Origin: Mactromeris polynyma
Taxonomy: Eukaryota > Mollusca > Bivalvia > Venerida > Mactridae
DNA: 64,000 nt
NCBI GenBank assembly: GCA_032209605.1
Contig: JASFXZ010000043.1
Span: forward strand, 2,032,819-2,096,818
Reading direction: 5' to 3'
Part shown: positions 12,691 through 25,076 of the stretch, one piece after another
Layout: every line of letters starts with the position of its first letter
How positions within the stretch are numbered: the first letter of the stretch is position 1
Notes under the pieces: model-generated
Seen by the model: only the letters and a program-made list of their open reading frames with translations
Told to the model about the DNA's origin: nothing
The model's database searches: none
Program-made: the position numbers and the translations under genes

Positions 12691-15600
12691 ACGGAATTTA
12701 CAATTTAGTGAAGAACCAACATAAAAACGACCCTGTGTCGTTAATTCGTTGTGCCCAGACACGAACAGAAGCCTGGCTTGTTGGTCAGCTCAGCAAAAAT
12801 AGCTTTGTCATTGTTATCATCCTGGTCTGGAATCACCGAAATCCATAAAGTATGTAAGTGACTCATACACGTTGTGGCCTCTACGTGAATAAGTGCGTTT
12901 GGTTTTCATGTAACAATATTATTTAACAATAACTAGTCATAAGTCAATAATATTTTACCACCACCAGGAAAACTGTATAATGTAGAATAATGTTTACATG
13001 TAAAGACAATTGAATCCTATTCAAACATCGAATGGCATTACACAACAAATAGACGCACAGCTTTTGAAATAGATTTGACATTCATACAACAAGGACAACG
13101 TGAGATAACTTCATCAATTTTGAACAAAGGGTTGAGCACATGAATAAATAGACACTCATAGTGTTTATGTAACCCCTGATGATAATAACACCCATTATAT
13201 ACACGCCAGCTCACTGGTCTATCTATACGTAATTACTGGATGGAGGTTTCCGGCTGTGTTCGACGTGTTCTAGCGCATGCCATGTCTAGACAGCGATATA
13301 AGTGCAATTAACTTATATCTTTGTGTAACTCGAAACTAGAATTTCTGGGACATGAATCGCGTAGCGGATACCAGTAAAATAAATAGGTGTCAATCTTCAT
13401 TCCGTCTCAGACTGTATCTAGACATTTCATGCCGTGGACCGTCGCATATTGACAGATGGACACGCGGTCTCATTCATATTAAAGCTAATGGCGTCTTTTC
13501 CTGAACTAACTGTCTGGCTAGTTTGATACGGCAAGCACACAGCAAACACTTATATACAGGTCAATTACACGTATAATATCTGTAACAGATCTTTCTTAGA
13601 CTTAGGACAGCTAGATGCTTTTAGAAGTCACTATACGATCTTCCAACTATGGAAGTGCATCCCAATTGAACTTGTAAGAACCAACAGAACAAACATTACA
13701 AAAGCAAGTAATATGTTTAAAAAAAACTAACTAGAATCTCAACAAAATCAGCATACAATGTACATGTATTTTTTTTGAATGTACAATATATACTTTAGTT
13801 AAATACATTCGAAGGGAAAACTCACTTAAATTTTTCTCAAAAGACGTATGGGTCGTTCAGTTTGAACTAATTCATTGATCGTTCCTTGTTTACACGGGCA
13901 CGAAATATTCACTTTGTTTTTTATCTAAAGTTGTGTGTTTATGCTTCACCCAACAGTAACCATTCTTGGTATATATGGTCCCTGGAAAGACGAATACTGT
14001 TATGTTTGTGTCACTATCCTCTTATTTGGTTACAAATGTTGATGAACCTTGGTATTTCTTTCATTCAGATAAAATTGTTACCTCAATGCAATTCAGAATA
14101 GACATACGAATGTAATAAATATTTGTTTTACTTTACTGTTTCACTTTGTCGTGCCATGCTTGGTTATATGATGTGCCAAAACATGCCTCAGTCTCCACGT
14201 CGTGTTCTGTTTAGTATACCGTTGAGATAAATTTTGCACGGTGAAATAAAATAATTCAAGAGCTGATAAGTCTAAAAACAAGTTGTTTTGTCTCTCAGTA
14301 TTTCAATGTTCTAGTTAAGGGTAAATACGGAATGCTCATACCACTATCTAGACGATAATTCTTATCGATTTATTCGCATTAGTCTAACACTGGCATCTTC
14401 GACTATCAACTCTTTGATAAACGTGGTCAAGAACGGTCAGATGCCAGTCTAACACACGACTGACACTTAATTTCTATGACAATATTTGTACATTCCTCAT
14501 TAGTACCAGGAATAGATAAGGGCAATTTGTCACCAATTTCGATTCCTTTCAGTTCTACAACTAATTCCAGCATATAACAGGAGATGTTTAGTGCAGACAT
14601 TCTGCTCTAGACGAGGTATATCAAATTTATATTGGTTTATAATTGGAAATGAATTGCAAATTGCTTTTCATATTCAGAATGCAAATTTATAATTGCTTCC
14701 ATAAGACTGTCCTAGATTAGAGTAGATGGTCACATATATAAGACACTGACAATTAAGATAACTCCGAACATCCCGATTGAATATAGGTCATACTCAATGA
14801 TTGAAACAGTATAACTTAACGGTTGTCAGAATCAATCATTAACCCTTCACAGCATAAAAATCCGCCAATTTGATTTCCCAATGTTTTGCGGCGTTCCTCT
14901 TTAGGTTATGCAGCAACGAATATCATCATTAATGGTATCATCATCAACACCGCCACCTATGACTATAACACCATCAGTATCCGCTGAAATGGTCATTACT
15001 GTGCCCCAGTGTTTTCCCAGTATTGTCACTTTTGAAAATCGTCAAATCCCTAATTTTAACCATATTGTTGATCATCGCTACGATTGTATATATTTCCAAA
15101 AATTGATGGCTCATTTCCAAACTGTTTCAAAACGTCTACATGTACATGTATATCCTTTTTTCTAAACTCATTTATTTACAAAACATCGTATGGCCAATCC
15201 TTTCGGGTGTAATTGTTCTATGTATCCTGTGTCTAAAGTAATTACCTTTTTGCACGAACCTCAAAAGTTCATTGCGTATTTTTCTGTCTGGTCACCAAAT
15301 TGTGACAGTTATACTTAAGTACTGGAATAGTTGCCATTTTGTTAATTGCCCCCGAGGTTAAGAGCCTAAGGCCATGTATGTGATTGCACAAAATTACAGT
15401 TCATGTATAATGATACGTAAGTAAACTAGTGTTTTAGAGACATTCGTCACTAATCGGAAACCTTCAAAGAAAATGTTTCTGAACTAAAGGAGTGTTCCGA
15501 GTGGTCTCTGTGGAAGAAAGGAAAAACCAGAGAAGGTATTTTTTTCAAAATATAAAACGTAACAACTATTAGTATAAACAGTCCCTGTGACCTTATGCAC

Positions 15601-15811
15601 AAACGTTTTACGTCTGAAACTCAGACTTAGACTTAAACAGTTAAATGTCCTTTTTGCTCCAATGTTGCTTACAACAATATATATTTTAATAAAGTTAACA
15701 CTTACTTAAACAATATTTCATTCGTTTAAATTTAATGATAAAAAAAACGCTGGTAAATATAACTGTACTAATTTGACACTTTCAGACTTAGCATTTTTGT
15801 GAACAATGCAC
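12691..15811. other. non-coding, nothing recognised
   Basis: AT-rich DNA with scattered short frames only. The frame at 14908-15165 (85 residues, Ser/Thr/Pro-rich start) lacks any recognised domain. Confidence 0.45.
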
Positions 15812-15879
15812 TGGTTGTATGATAGACCGGTTTATGAAGGCATAATGGTTGTATGATAGACCGGTTTATGAAGGCTTAA
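15812..15879. repeat. 34-bp perfect tandem duplication
   Basis: Two adjacent 34-bp units starting TGGTTGTATGATAGACCGG are identical except at the last bases (CATAA/CTTAA). The near-identity points to a recent local duplication. Confidence 0.9.
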
Positions 15880-16925
15880 TACTCTCACATGATGATTGAA
15901 AACTTAATATCTGAACAAACGGTGCAACTCGAATATCGCGATAAAACCGAACGTTTTGTTTGATAATTCAATTATTTTCAGTCCAAATCACTTTAAACAA
16001 CTTGGACCGCCTCTAAGTGCTTATAATTCGACATTCAACTATGCCGAATATTGGATTCATTGAGAAAGAGTTGTCACGCTTTTATACAAAAATACGTTTA
16101 TTTTACTGTCGGGTTCAATTAACTTCTCGCATTTTATATCAAATGCCAGATTATAATGTATCAAACAGTTACAAGTAAAACATTGAATTTGAGTCTATAT
16201 TAGTGTCATTTGTGACTACGGAGTTAATATATAAGTTTTCCGTCGCTAAACGAAAGAAAAAGTGTTACACAGAAGAGGGTAGTTACAATATGTTGCATGG
16301 TACTGTCATTTGACGTAAAATACAACGTTTCTTGTCATAGAATTGCTTGCAATATGCGACATATTTGCTAGTTATAGTATGTCGATTTTTGTCATATCTT
16401 TTTTTTCTTATCTCAGTCTGTATTTTAAATAGATATAAATGCGTCATCAGAAAATCAAGGCTTCACTATTCAAGTCGTAAGCTCTGAAAGAAAAGCAACA
16501 AAATCAAAGGTATGATTTATTTTCAATACAGTTTAAATAAGTTAAGATTTAGAAGTTTGAGCGGAGTAAATAAAGTAGTCAATCCGTACATGCCTCATAC
16601 AAAGGGCACAGCTAACTCAGAACATTGATTAACGACTACCCGAGAAAAGTTGCAAAATATTTGGTTTAAGCGTATCTTAAACGTAAAAATTCGTCTTATA
16701 TTTAAAAAATAAAAAATTACTATATACCGTCAGAAACAGTACTTCTTTTCATAAGAAACGTTGTGTATTACCTCCCAATTTCAAAACTATGAAATACGAG
16801 TGCAAATGTTTGTCAAATTATTATGCTTGTAACATTTCGTATATGGAATTATCCTTTTTGTCAGAGGAATGTTAATTTTACTGTATTTAATATGGTATTC
16901 ATTTATTTAATTTCATGTCATATCA
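15880..16925. other. non-coding, nothing recognised
   Basis: AT-rich sequence without recognisable exon, RNA gene or repeat. Confidence 0.4.
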
Positions 16926-16934
16926 AACTGTATA

Positions 16935-17055
16935 CTCTATGTTAAACAGTGACTTGTAGGTCCATTGGGCCGGGTGTATTTGTTGTATGCTATATATTTA
17001 TTGTCTTGTAACTTCATACACATGTCACTTAAATAAACAATTTACTACTACTACA
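16935..17055 (+). mobile_element. possible LINE/SINE 3' tail ending in (TAC)n
   Basis: The sequence ends in ACATGTCACTTAAATAAAC followed by a (TAC) simple repeat (17044-17055). This is the layout of many invertebrate non-LTR 3' ends. No reverse-transcriptase coding precedes it, so any element would be severely 5'-truncated. The call rests on this arrangement alone. Confidence 0.3.
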
Positions 17056-18033
17056 AAAGCACAAGAGGGACTTGAACCATATTTCAGGGTTTGGACAATA
17101 ACGCAAGCAAAACGTACGCACGATTATTTTTGTGCAAAAAATGATGGGTGAAAATTCATGAGCTTTTGTACTTCTTGCAAAATATCAAGAGAACCGTCTT
17201 GGCCACCGTGAAAATCGTGACAATATTAAGTTGACATAATGCCCCGATATTTGTGACATTTGGTAATATAATATGATATTCAAAACAACGCATGTTCTAT
17301 GAAATTAAATGACTGTCCACCTGAAGCTGTTGTTAGCTGATAGGAAGCCATCGACCAGTACAATTTCAAATCGAAATGATCAAATTTACTATCATATAAA
17401 GCCTGGAGTGTACGTATGACTCAACACACGTACAATAAAATATCTAATTTATTGCCACGATTTCGTATTACGCATGACACAGTTAAACGATATTACGAAA
17501 GTGTCATTAATAGGAAGACAATTTGCCGCTGAATGAAAATAAAACATATTGTTTTAAATGTCATTGTTCTTGTTTGGAGATAATTTTTACATTGGCATAA
17601 CGCTATAAGCCACGACAGTATCTGCTGTCAGTAACTGGTGATGTATCTGCAAGAACGGTCAATTTGCTCTTTGAATTGAACGGACGGAATGACTCCAAAA
17701 GTATCTTCAAACCAATAGATAATCAAACTTCCGATAACGATATGAACTCAGGCAACCCTATTTCTCATTTGCTTAAACATGTTTATTACATATTTTTCGA
17801 TATATTGTGCTTCGCATTGTCGCCCTATTCAATTCTTGGGAGTGGAAGAGGGTATTAGTTTCACCAAAGATGGCTAAAGTTGGTACCAAATGTTATATTT
17901 TTGCCTATTCCATTAACTTGAGAACATTACGTTAAATGCCTCCTTTTGCTTTGGATGGATGTGCTCTTTGTAACAGGCATTTTCTGCTCGACTTCAATAC
18001 TCATTTTTATCATAGGAGAAAACAGTAAATATT
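17056..18033. other. non-coding, nothing recognised
   Basis: No supported feature. A 64-residue frame at 17664-17858 has no recognised motif. Confidence 0.4.
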
Positions 18034-18258
18034 AGATTTACAACCTCTTCTGTAAGTGAAGATATTTCAAGAAAATGCAACATGGGATGTCACTATTTGC
18101 AAGCGGGAAACAAAATTTCCTTCATGTGGTCACTTCGTATTCATATTGCCATATAGGGCAACTATTACTTTCTGTCAGTAAATGGTGACGTCACATGTGA
18201 CGTTTTCTGGAAATGACGTCACTTAAAGAAGAGGTTGGAAATCGTACAGCGGCGCTCA
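18034..18258 (-). mobile_element. CRE-rich MITE family B, copy 2
   Basis: This is the reverse-orientation copy of the element at 3930. It starts near TTACAACCTCTTCTGTAAG and ends AGCGGCGCTCA followed by TA. The outermost ~15 bp of its left end are eroded. It keeps two full TGACGTCA sites and one TGACGTTT in its right half, while the left half has lost its sites (GATGTCAC). Confidence 0.85.
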
Positions 18259-19193
18259 TATTGTCTTGTTGAAGTTTTATTAATATATTTCAGCAAACCA
18301 AAGCACTAAACCAGATGTTCTTCCTTTGCAACACTTTTCTTAACAAACTGCGAAGATTAATTTAGATTATCATCGATTAACGGCTATTCTGAGCTGACAG
18401 CAAGAGTTTGCCACCTTTCTAAAGTATTGACATATCGACATAAATATTGGTGTAATACCTTTAATACACGCACTACCTAAAACAGGATGGCAACGATGAC
18501 ACTCTTCCTTCTGAAACGAACACTCTCTTTAATTAAAACGAAGTGACGTCTCTAATTTCGTGCTGAGAGATTTCATAATTTCAGTAATCTAGAACTCACT
18601 TCCAATCAGGAAATGGAGTCTACGTAATTGAGTAAGAACGTCCTCATTTATTGCAATGAAGTGACGGGTTAAAACTGAACCTATCAATTCATCTAGTCCA
18701 ATTTTGCAAAGTTCAAATTTCAAATTAACGATTCTCATACGATAATTCTCTAATTGGAACTTAACTGCTTCCTGGAAAATTGAGAGAGTGGGATGCAATT
18801 TGAAAATAAATGTGTGTCGTTGCAATGCAATGTATAATTTGGTAGAAAGTAGACAATCTCTCATACGTGATTTACATGGATTTGTTGATTGCGTGTTCAT
18901 AGATCAAGTTCTATTGAACTATGATTTAAGTCTGTCTGCACGTTATTGTAACAATGATACTTTACATTTTAGTTTTAAATGAATTATAAATCTTATTATG
19001 ACTGTTTGTTCCTGAATTTACATATATAACATTCTCATTCACTAATTCACATTTCTAGTCTTGTAGCCGGTTTTATTAACTTACACGAATGGAAGAAACA
19101 CACAAATACAACACAAAATCAATTTTATAGTCAGTGGGTATATAAGACATCCTGATATTAATGCATCTTGTACTTGTACAATTTATAGTTTAG
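18259..19193. other. non-coding, overlapping unrecognised frames
   Basis: A 103-residue minus-strand frame (18589-18900) and an overlapping 64-residue plus-strand frame (18788-18982) exist. Neither shows a known domain, and the two cannot both be well supported. I do not call either as a gene. Confidence 0.35.
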
Positions 19194-19231
19194 GCGTGTG
19201 TGTATGTGCGCGTGTGCGTGCGTGTGCGTGA
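19194..19231. repeat. GT-rich microsatellite
   Basis: An imperfect (GT)n tract interrupted by GC and AT steps (GTGTGTGTATGTGCGCGTG and following). It alternates purine and pyrimidine, so it could adopt Z-DNA, but this is only a sequence property. Confidence 0.8.
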
Positions 19232-20009
19232 GTTTTGGCTTTTGGCCATATTGTAAATGACGTATACAAATTTATTGTTTAACCGTAATAAGTTTCCTTG
19301 TGAAAATAAAGATATTTTTTTTAATTATTATAATCATATAAAAGCACCAACAACATCACCAACAACAATGCGATTCTGTCATAAAACAGTCAGGTAAACA
19401 AATTACACGTGTTTCATTTGACCAGTAAGGATGGTTGATAGGTATGGATTTTGAAGCGACACAGCTCAATTTTATGCCAATTGCAAGGAAATAGAGATAA
19501 AGCTATGTTGATACTGATATATTAATATACTTCAACATTGGACTCCTTGAATAGATCACTCTCGTATACCACAATTGTATTTGTTTTTAAATATTTTGCA
19601 TTTAAAATAAAGCCTGGACATATTTGTGCAGCACTACATGCCCCGATTATTTAAAAATCAATTACAGGTTTCTAGTACACAAAAACGAAAGACGATACTC
19701 ACTATCAACATCATTATTGACGATGGACACCACAACGTAACTTCAAGTCGTATTGGGACATTTTGACACCTAACACGAATGTTGTGGTGACAATGATACC
19801 ATACAAATGACACGCAATCAGTACCAGCTGTACTAAAACGGTTCAAACTCATAATTGTAAATTAAAAATTAATTTAATAGATATGTTATCTCAATCGGAC
19901 ATAGAATGCTGCGTAAGATTTTTTAATATATATGTACCTCTTGAATGGTAAAACATATCAAGTACGCAGGGCAACATACAGAGTGCACAGCCATCTATAC
20001 AAGTACAAC
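19232..20009. other. non-coding, nothing recognised
   Basis: No exon or repeat recognised. An AATAAAG at about 19306 lies in AT-rich sequence without an upstream frame. Confidence 0.4.
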
Positions 20010-20248
20010 TGACCGCCGCTGTATGATTTCCAACCTCTTCGGTATATGACGTCATTTCCAGAAAACGTCGCATGTGACGTCATCATGTACTGACAGTAAG
20101 CAATATTTGCTTTATATGGCAATACGAAAACTAAATGACCGTACAGAGTAAATAGTGTTTCCTGCTTGCAAATGGTGTCGTCACATGTTGCTTTTTCTCG
20201 TAACGACGTCACTTACAGAAGATGTTGTAAATAGCATAGCAGCGCTCA
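20010..20248 (+). mobile_element. CRE-rich MITE family B, copy 3
   Basis: Same orientation and length as the copy at 3930: TGACCGCCGCTGTATGATTT at the left and CATAGCAGCGCTCA at the right. Two full TGACGTCA palindromes remain in the left part. The right-hand sites are mutated (GTCGTCAC, ACGACGTCAC). No frame of its own is seen. Confidence 0.85.
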
Positions 20249-21821
20249 ATTATACATGGGAAATGTGCAGGTATTATTGTAAACATTAACATGTACAAAG
20301 GCAATAGAGACACAAGACACAAATATAAATGATAGGTGAAAATAGGTCAGTTATAAACTAGCACTGAGTGGTGAAATCTGGTTTAATGGTACACCCAACC
20401 TCACACGTATCCTACCATCACCCAAATAATACCAACAGTGTAAATAACAAAATTCCCACAACTAAACTACATAACATAAAAGACGGCATATCAAAGCATG
20501 TAGAAAATGGATATATAAAACTATATACCAGTGAAGCCAGCCAATTATGTAACGATTCATAACTGTTCGGATGTACAAAGAAGTTCAATCACCACACAGA
20601 AATCTGGCTGGTTCCGAGCATAGCTCTTCTAGACGCAAAGGGAAGTAACTGCCGCGAGGAGTTTGAAAGAAAGTGTAAAACACTGATATTAAAACATCAG
20701 AACAAATATTTAAAATTCGTTGGACGAAACAAAACAAATGCAAGTTCCATCAATCGATGAAAGCTTTGTTGAACACACTCAAACAGTCCATAATTTTAAA
20801 ATTGATCATTATTGATCACGGTAGACTTTCATCTATATTAATGGAAGATGAAACATCTACAGTAAATGAATGTATGAATACTACGTCCTTTAGGCCAAAT
20901 TTCGTGATCAAAGAGGTTTTGCCTCATGGAACCAAATATAAATGGAACACTTTTGTAACTATTGATAATAGTATATCTACACATATAAGGCGCTTTATTT
21001 CTAATGCTGAGCAAAGTAAGAGTTTTATAAAAGTAAGAAGATTAGGATGAAAGAATTCGGAAAAATTAGAATTATTTACATAAAAGCGATTTTGATCAAA
21101 GAAAAATCATGCAGATTTGTCATGCATACTAATATATATTAAAATCAAATGTTCAAAATATTGATTCTTTTATCGAGTTTTAAAATGTGTGTTCAAACTT
21201 CTTCAAATATGGGAAACAGCATCATCAAAATGCAAGACCGTTTCAAGGATTCTTCATAAACAAAAACAACCGAGTGTCATATCAGGAAAACAGCACACCA
21301 ACTTATTTTTATAACATTGGTTTTGACATACATTTTTGACCAACCAAATCTTGTCCTCGAAGCGGGCTTTTTAAAATCTGACCAGTCGTATTTTCACACA
21401 AGAGGCACCAGACGGGGTTTAGTTAACCAAGATATATTTCGTCATTATATTGCATCATCTTTTAGCGTCTTCAAATTGTTTACAAATCAGAACGATGCAC
21501 ATTTCCCAGGATCACGCATCTAATTAGAAAGTTTCCAGACGTTCGAGCTCACTAACGTCTGTTTTTAAGCACATGTTTCATTGCAACACAAATACATGTT
21601 ACTTCAGACTTTGTAAAGGTTTATATTTATTTATAGTATTAGTTAAAAGTGTGTATACGAATTTTTTAAATATGCAAACGTATCTTAATGTAACTTGGCT
21701 AATATCAGACGTATGGTACTATCGTATTGCTAGCTATTACTTTGACCATTTTCATGTATCGAAAAGTGTATACATATGCGTATTATAATCAGATCCAATC
21801 GCACGCTCCTATACTACACGC
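20249..21821. other. non-coding with unrecognised short frames
   Basis: Frames of 64, 97 and 68 residues (20368, 20757, 21317) follow each other on the plus strand. None shows a domain I recognise, and no credible splice links between them were established. They could be exons of an unknown gene or chance. Confidence 0.3.
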
Positions 21822-22336
21822 TAACTGGATCTGATGACTGCACAATACAGGTCACGTTCTGGTGACCTTTGAGTAGCCAATCAAATCGTCGGCTGCAAAA
21901 TGCTTTGATATAGAATTATGAATATTCGTCGATCCCCAACGAGCTCCGTAAATTCTATTTTAGCGTAGATCACCAAGACGTTCCGATTACGTATTTCCGT
22001 TAATTTCAAAATGGCTGCGCCCATGGACACAACCGCAACTCCTACAGGGCAACATTCTTTGGTTGATCGGTGTTGTTTGTGTGGTGTTTCGTTTTTGGAA
22101 ATATTTATAACCGAAAGCGGCATGAAGGACGTTAAAACAGTATAAACAGAAACTCCAAATAAACGAAGAACGTCTTTGCAACATTAGAAAAGTAATTAAC
22201 ATTTTGAGAAAGACGACAAACATGGTTTTGTAAGGAGAAATTTCATTGAACCACAAACGAGCTCCTGTTTACGCATATCTATTTTTTAGAGAGGTTATAT
22301 GAACGTGACCTCTAACGGAGTGTAGTCAGATCCTAA
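21822..22336. mobile_element. candidate TIR element, 515 bp, with short internal ORF
   Basis: The left edge reads TGGATCTGATGACTG and then AGGTCACGTTC. The right edge, reverse-complemented, reads TAGGATCTGACTACACTC and then GAGGTCACGTTC, giving about 45 bp of imperfect terminal inverted repeat. The inside has a promoter-like CCAAT stretch and a short ORF at 22011. It may be an internally deleted transposon that kept its first exon. Only one copy is in the window, so the boundaries are approximate. Confidence 0.5.
22011..22145 (+). CDS. 44-residue ORF with CCLC motif, possible truncated first exon
   Basis: The ORF begins MAAPMDTTATPTGQHSLVD and continues with RCCLCGVSFLEIF before a TAA. The start context (TTTCAAAATGG) is a good Kozak match. 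A possible splice donor GTATAA lies just before the stop, so it could be the first exon of a longer zinc-binding protein whose remainder is absent. It sits inside the inverted-repeat element 21822-22336. No family is recognised. Confidence 0.25.
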   Translation: MAAPMDTTATPTGQHSLVDRCCLCGVSFLEIFITESGMKDVKTV

Positions 22337-23561
22337 CACCGGAAAGTAATGGAGCTAAAGGGGATGATTTCAATGAGATTGCATGCTTGCATACCGGCTG
22401 CAAATTATCTCTATACAATGTAACTCATATAATAAACATTCTCCGTCTGGTCAAGCAATATGGTGTTTGTATTTTATATTTAGTAGAGAATAAGACACAA
22501 ATCGAACGCTAGGGTTTGAATACATTTTGTTTTGTGCTTTATCTATATGCATTCATATCGATGAAACACTCACTGCAATTGGCAGTTTCAATAGGCCTTT
22601 CTCATGGGAGAAATTATTTTCTGGCGACGTTTAGCGTAAGGAGAATATAAGATAATGACCAACATGAATATTTATCATATAAGGGTTGAACTGCATTCTT
22701 ATAGTTTCATGCAAATGCGTTAAATAACGACTATTGAAGAATATGTAAACCTGACTTTCATATTCTTTGTGAGTTTGCTTCGTTGCAACTGTCTCGAATG
22801 TGGCGTTGGCACCTGTTAATGGTACCTCCGAAAAGAGATGGCCCAAAGTCGACCGCCTGTGTATTAGAACATGAATAATTAATTATCAGTAAGATTTTTA
22901 ATACTCTGGGTAAGGCAGACGTTATAAACTGAGGACATTTGTAGTAAAGTGTGATTGTTAGCTTTGCTATCTGCGGATCTTATTTTCTTCGGAAAAAAGA
23001 CAAAAACATCTAAAAACTTGGTTTCTCACGTAACATACTGTTTTCGTGATACTCATGATATATCAGTTACAAATGTGTCATATTTCTGTGGACCACGTTT
23101 CGAACTATTGTACAAGCTGTGCCAACTATTTTTTAGGAGGAACATTCAAGCGGATGAATTTGCAAAAACAGAATATTTGTATAAAAATTTATATATGATC
23201 ATATTTCATGTTTGTTTCCGAAAATTGATTACGTTTTGTGATGCAAATTGTCATGAAGAGAATCGTATACATGTGTACTTTGAATGTCGAAAGACAAGAA
23301 AGTAAAGCACATCGAATGTCGCTTAAAAAGCAAGACAACGACGGAGATCGGCTTTCTTTTTAGATGGGTTCAGGTTTGAGTAACATTGCTTCTATTTCTT
23401 CTCATCATTTATAGAATTCTGATTCTTTCGAATTTGGTTTTCCACGTACTGTCAACACAAGAGATCTAGATGAAAATATTCCTTTTATTGTAATGTAACA
23501 CATCGCTTTGTTCCCACGGTTAAATTGAAGGATTAAGTTGGTACAGCAACCGACAGCTTCA
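22337..23561. other. non-coding with one unrecognised 116-residue frame
   Basis: The frame 22955-23305 (+) codes 116 residues rich in Phe, Cys and Lys with no domain I recognise. Without homologues or splice support it is not called as a gene. Nothing else stands out. Confidence 0.3.
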
Positions 23562-24173
23562 CAAGACAATGACACCCCACACAGAACGCAGGCAAAGATG
23601 CCAAATGAGCATGTTCTACATTTCCTTGCCAAGACAATGATTCCCCACACAGAATTCAGGCAAACATGCCAAATGAGCATGTTCTACATTTCCTTGCCAA
23701 TACAATGACTCCCAACACAGAACACAGGCAAACATGCAAAATGACAATGTTCTACATTTACTCGCCAAGACAATGACACCCCACACAGAACGCAGGCAAA
23801 CATGCCAAATGAGCATGCTCTACATTTCTTTGCCAAGACAATGACTCCCCACACAGAACTCCGACAAACATGACAAAGGAGCATGTTCTACTTTTCCTTG
23901 CCAAGACAATGATTCCCCACACAGAACTCCGAAAAACATGACAAAGGAGCATGTTCTGCATTTCCTTGCCAAGACAATGACTCCCCACACAGCACTCAGG
24001 CAAACATATCAAAGGAGCATGTTCTACATTTCCTTGCCAAGACAATGACTCCCCACACAGCACTCAGGCAAACATATCAAAGTAGCATGTTCTACTTTTC
24101 CTTGCCAAGACAATGACTCCCCACACAGCACTCAGGCAAACATATCAAAGAGCATGTTCAAGACAATAATCTA
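23562..24173. repeat. 68-bp satellite array, about 9 copies
   Basis: Units starting CAAGACAATGACTCCCCACA begin every 68 bp from 23562 to 24106, followed by a partial tenth unit. Differences are mostly single-base (CATGCC/CATATC, GAACGC/GCACTC). The last four units share CATATCAAAG-type variants, so neighbouring units are more alike than distant ones. The minus strand is largely free of stops in all frames, giving Cys-rich frames of up to 101 residues. 68 is not a multiple of three, so the frame shifts each unit and a real protein is unlikely. Confidence 0.95.
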
Positions 24174-24924
24174 ACTTTTCCTGTAAGTGATAGTAGATAA
24201 GTCTGTTTTTATCAACAACAGCACCGTGTTTCAATGTTCGGAATTATATATGTTAGCATCGCCTGACTAGTTAAAGTGATTCATAACTTTTAGATTTATC
24301 AATATATCCAGACCTACTTTACATTCGTTTTATTCTGAAATGAATAATCTCTTCCAAGAAGCTCTATCGTTATTTATGCAAATATGATAATTGTTTATGT
24401 AAGGCAGGGACGTTTGGTTAATGATTAGTTTTCACTTTTCTTGTCGCTTTTAATAATTTCTTGTTAATGATCTAGAAATATGTACAACAGCATACGAGAG
24501 TGCTTCTTATAATATATCTATTGCTTGTTTAACAAACTGTTATTCCATTAGCATTTGTGCAAGACTCTGTTAAAAGTTCCATTAGGTAAAATATATAAAT
24601 AAGTAAGGTAATTGTTTATATACACTATATGTTGCGACTCTCGTTCCCTGATTGTTCACTCACTACTAGAAAAGGGAGGCATTGTAGTTGTGGTGTAGAC
24701 AAAGGTCAAAAAATGTCGCCAAATGGAATTTGATCTCGAAGTTAATTTTTGCTCTTCCTGACATTGGCCAAGTACGTGGTCAGTAAAATATACTTAACAA
24801 AACTTGTGTGTACTTTTTTAATGACGAATAACTTTTTTAAGCATTAAATACATTCTGACATGAAGTAACCGGCAAATGGTGAAAAACCTGAAGCGAAAAT
24901 CATTTAAATATTATAACTTTATGT
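24174..24924. other. non-coding, nothing recognised
   Basis: No exon or repeat recognised. Confidence 0.4.
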
Positions 24925-25076
24925 ATAGTAAAACACCAATAATAAGACTTGCTTGGGACCCTTGAAAACTGGTCTACTAATTTAGAGGGTCTTAATATTG
25001 AGGTTAAATAGTGAACGAAATAGTGAAAATGAACCTGAAAATTGTGTTCTTAATTTCGAGGTGGTCGTTCGACTGT
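24925..25076 (+). mobile_element. pogo-like MITE family A, copy 2
   Basis: Begins TAGTAAAACACCAATAATAAG and ends GTGGTCGTTCGACTGTATA. It carries the family's internal GGTCTTAATATTGAGGTT and TGTGTTCTTAATTTCGAG phrases. It is slightly shorter than other copies because one of the repeated TTGAGGTGGTCTTAATA blocks is missing. Confidence 0.75.

Noticed and set aside
20757..21050. 97-residue frame as an exon
   Set aside because: No family recognised and no convincing acceptor/donor pair with neighbouring frames.
22955..23305. 116-residue frame as a gene
   Set aside because: No recognised domain, no splice context and no second copy. Length alone is not enough in 64 kb of AT-rich DNA.
23405..24063. 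Overlapping minus-strand frames of 66-101 residues as a Cys-rich repeat protein
   Set aside because: They lie on a 68-bp satellite. The period is not a multiple of three, so the peptide repeat changes frame each unit.
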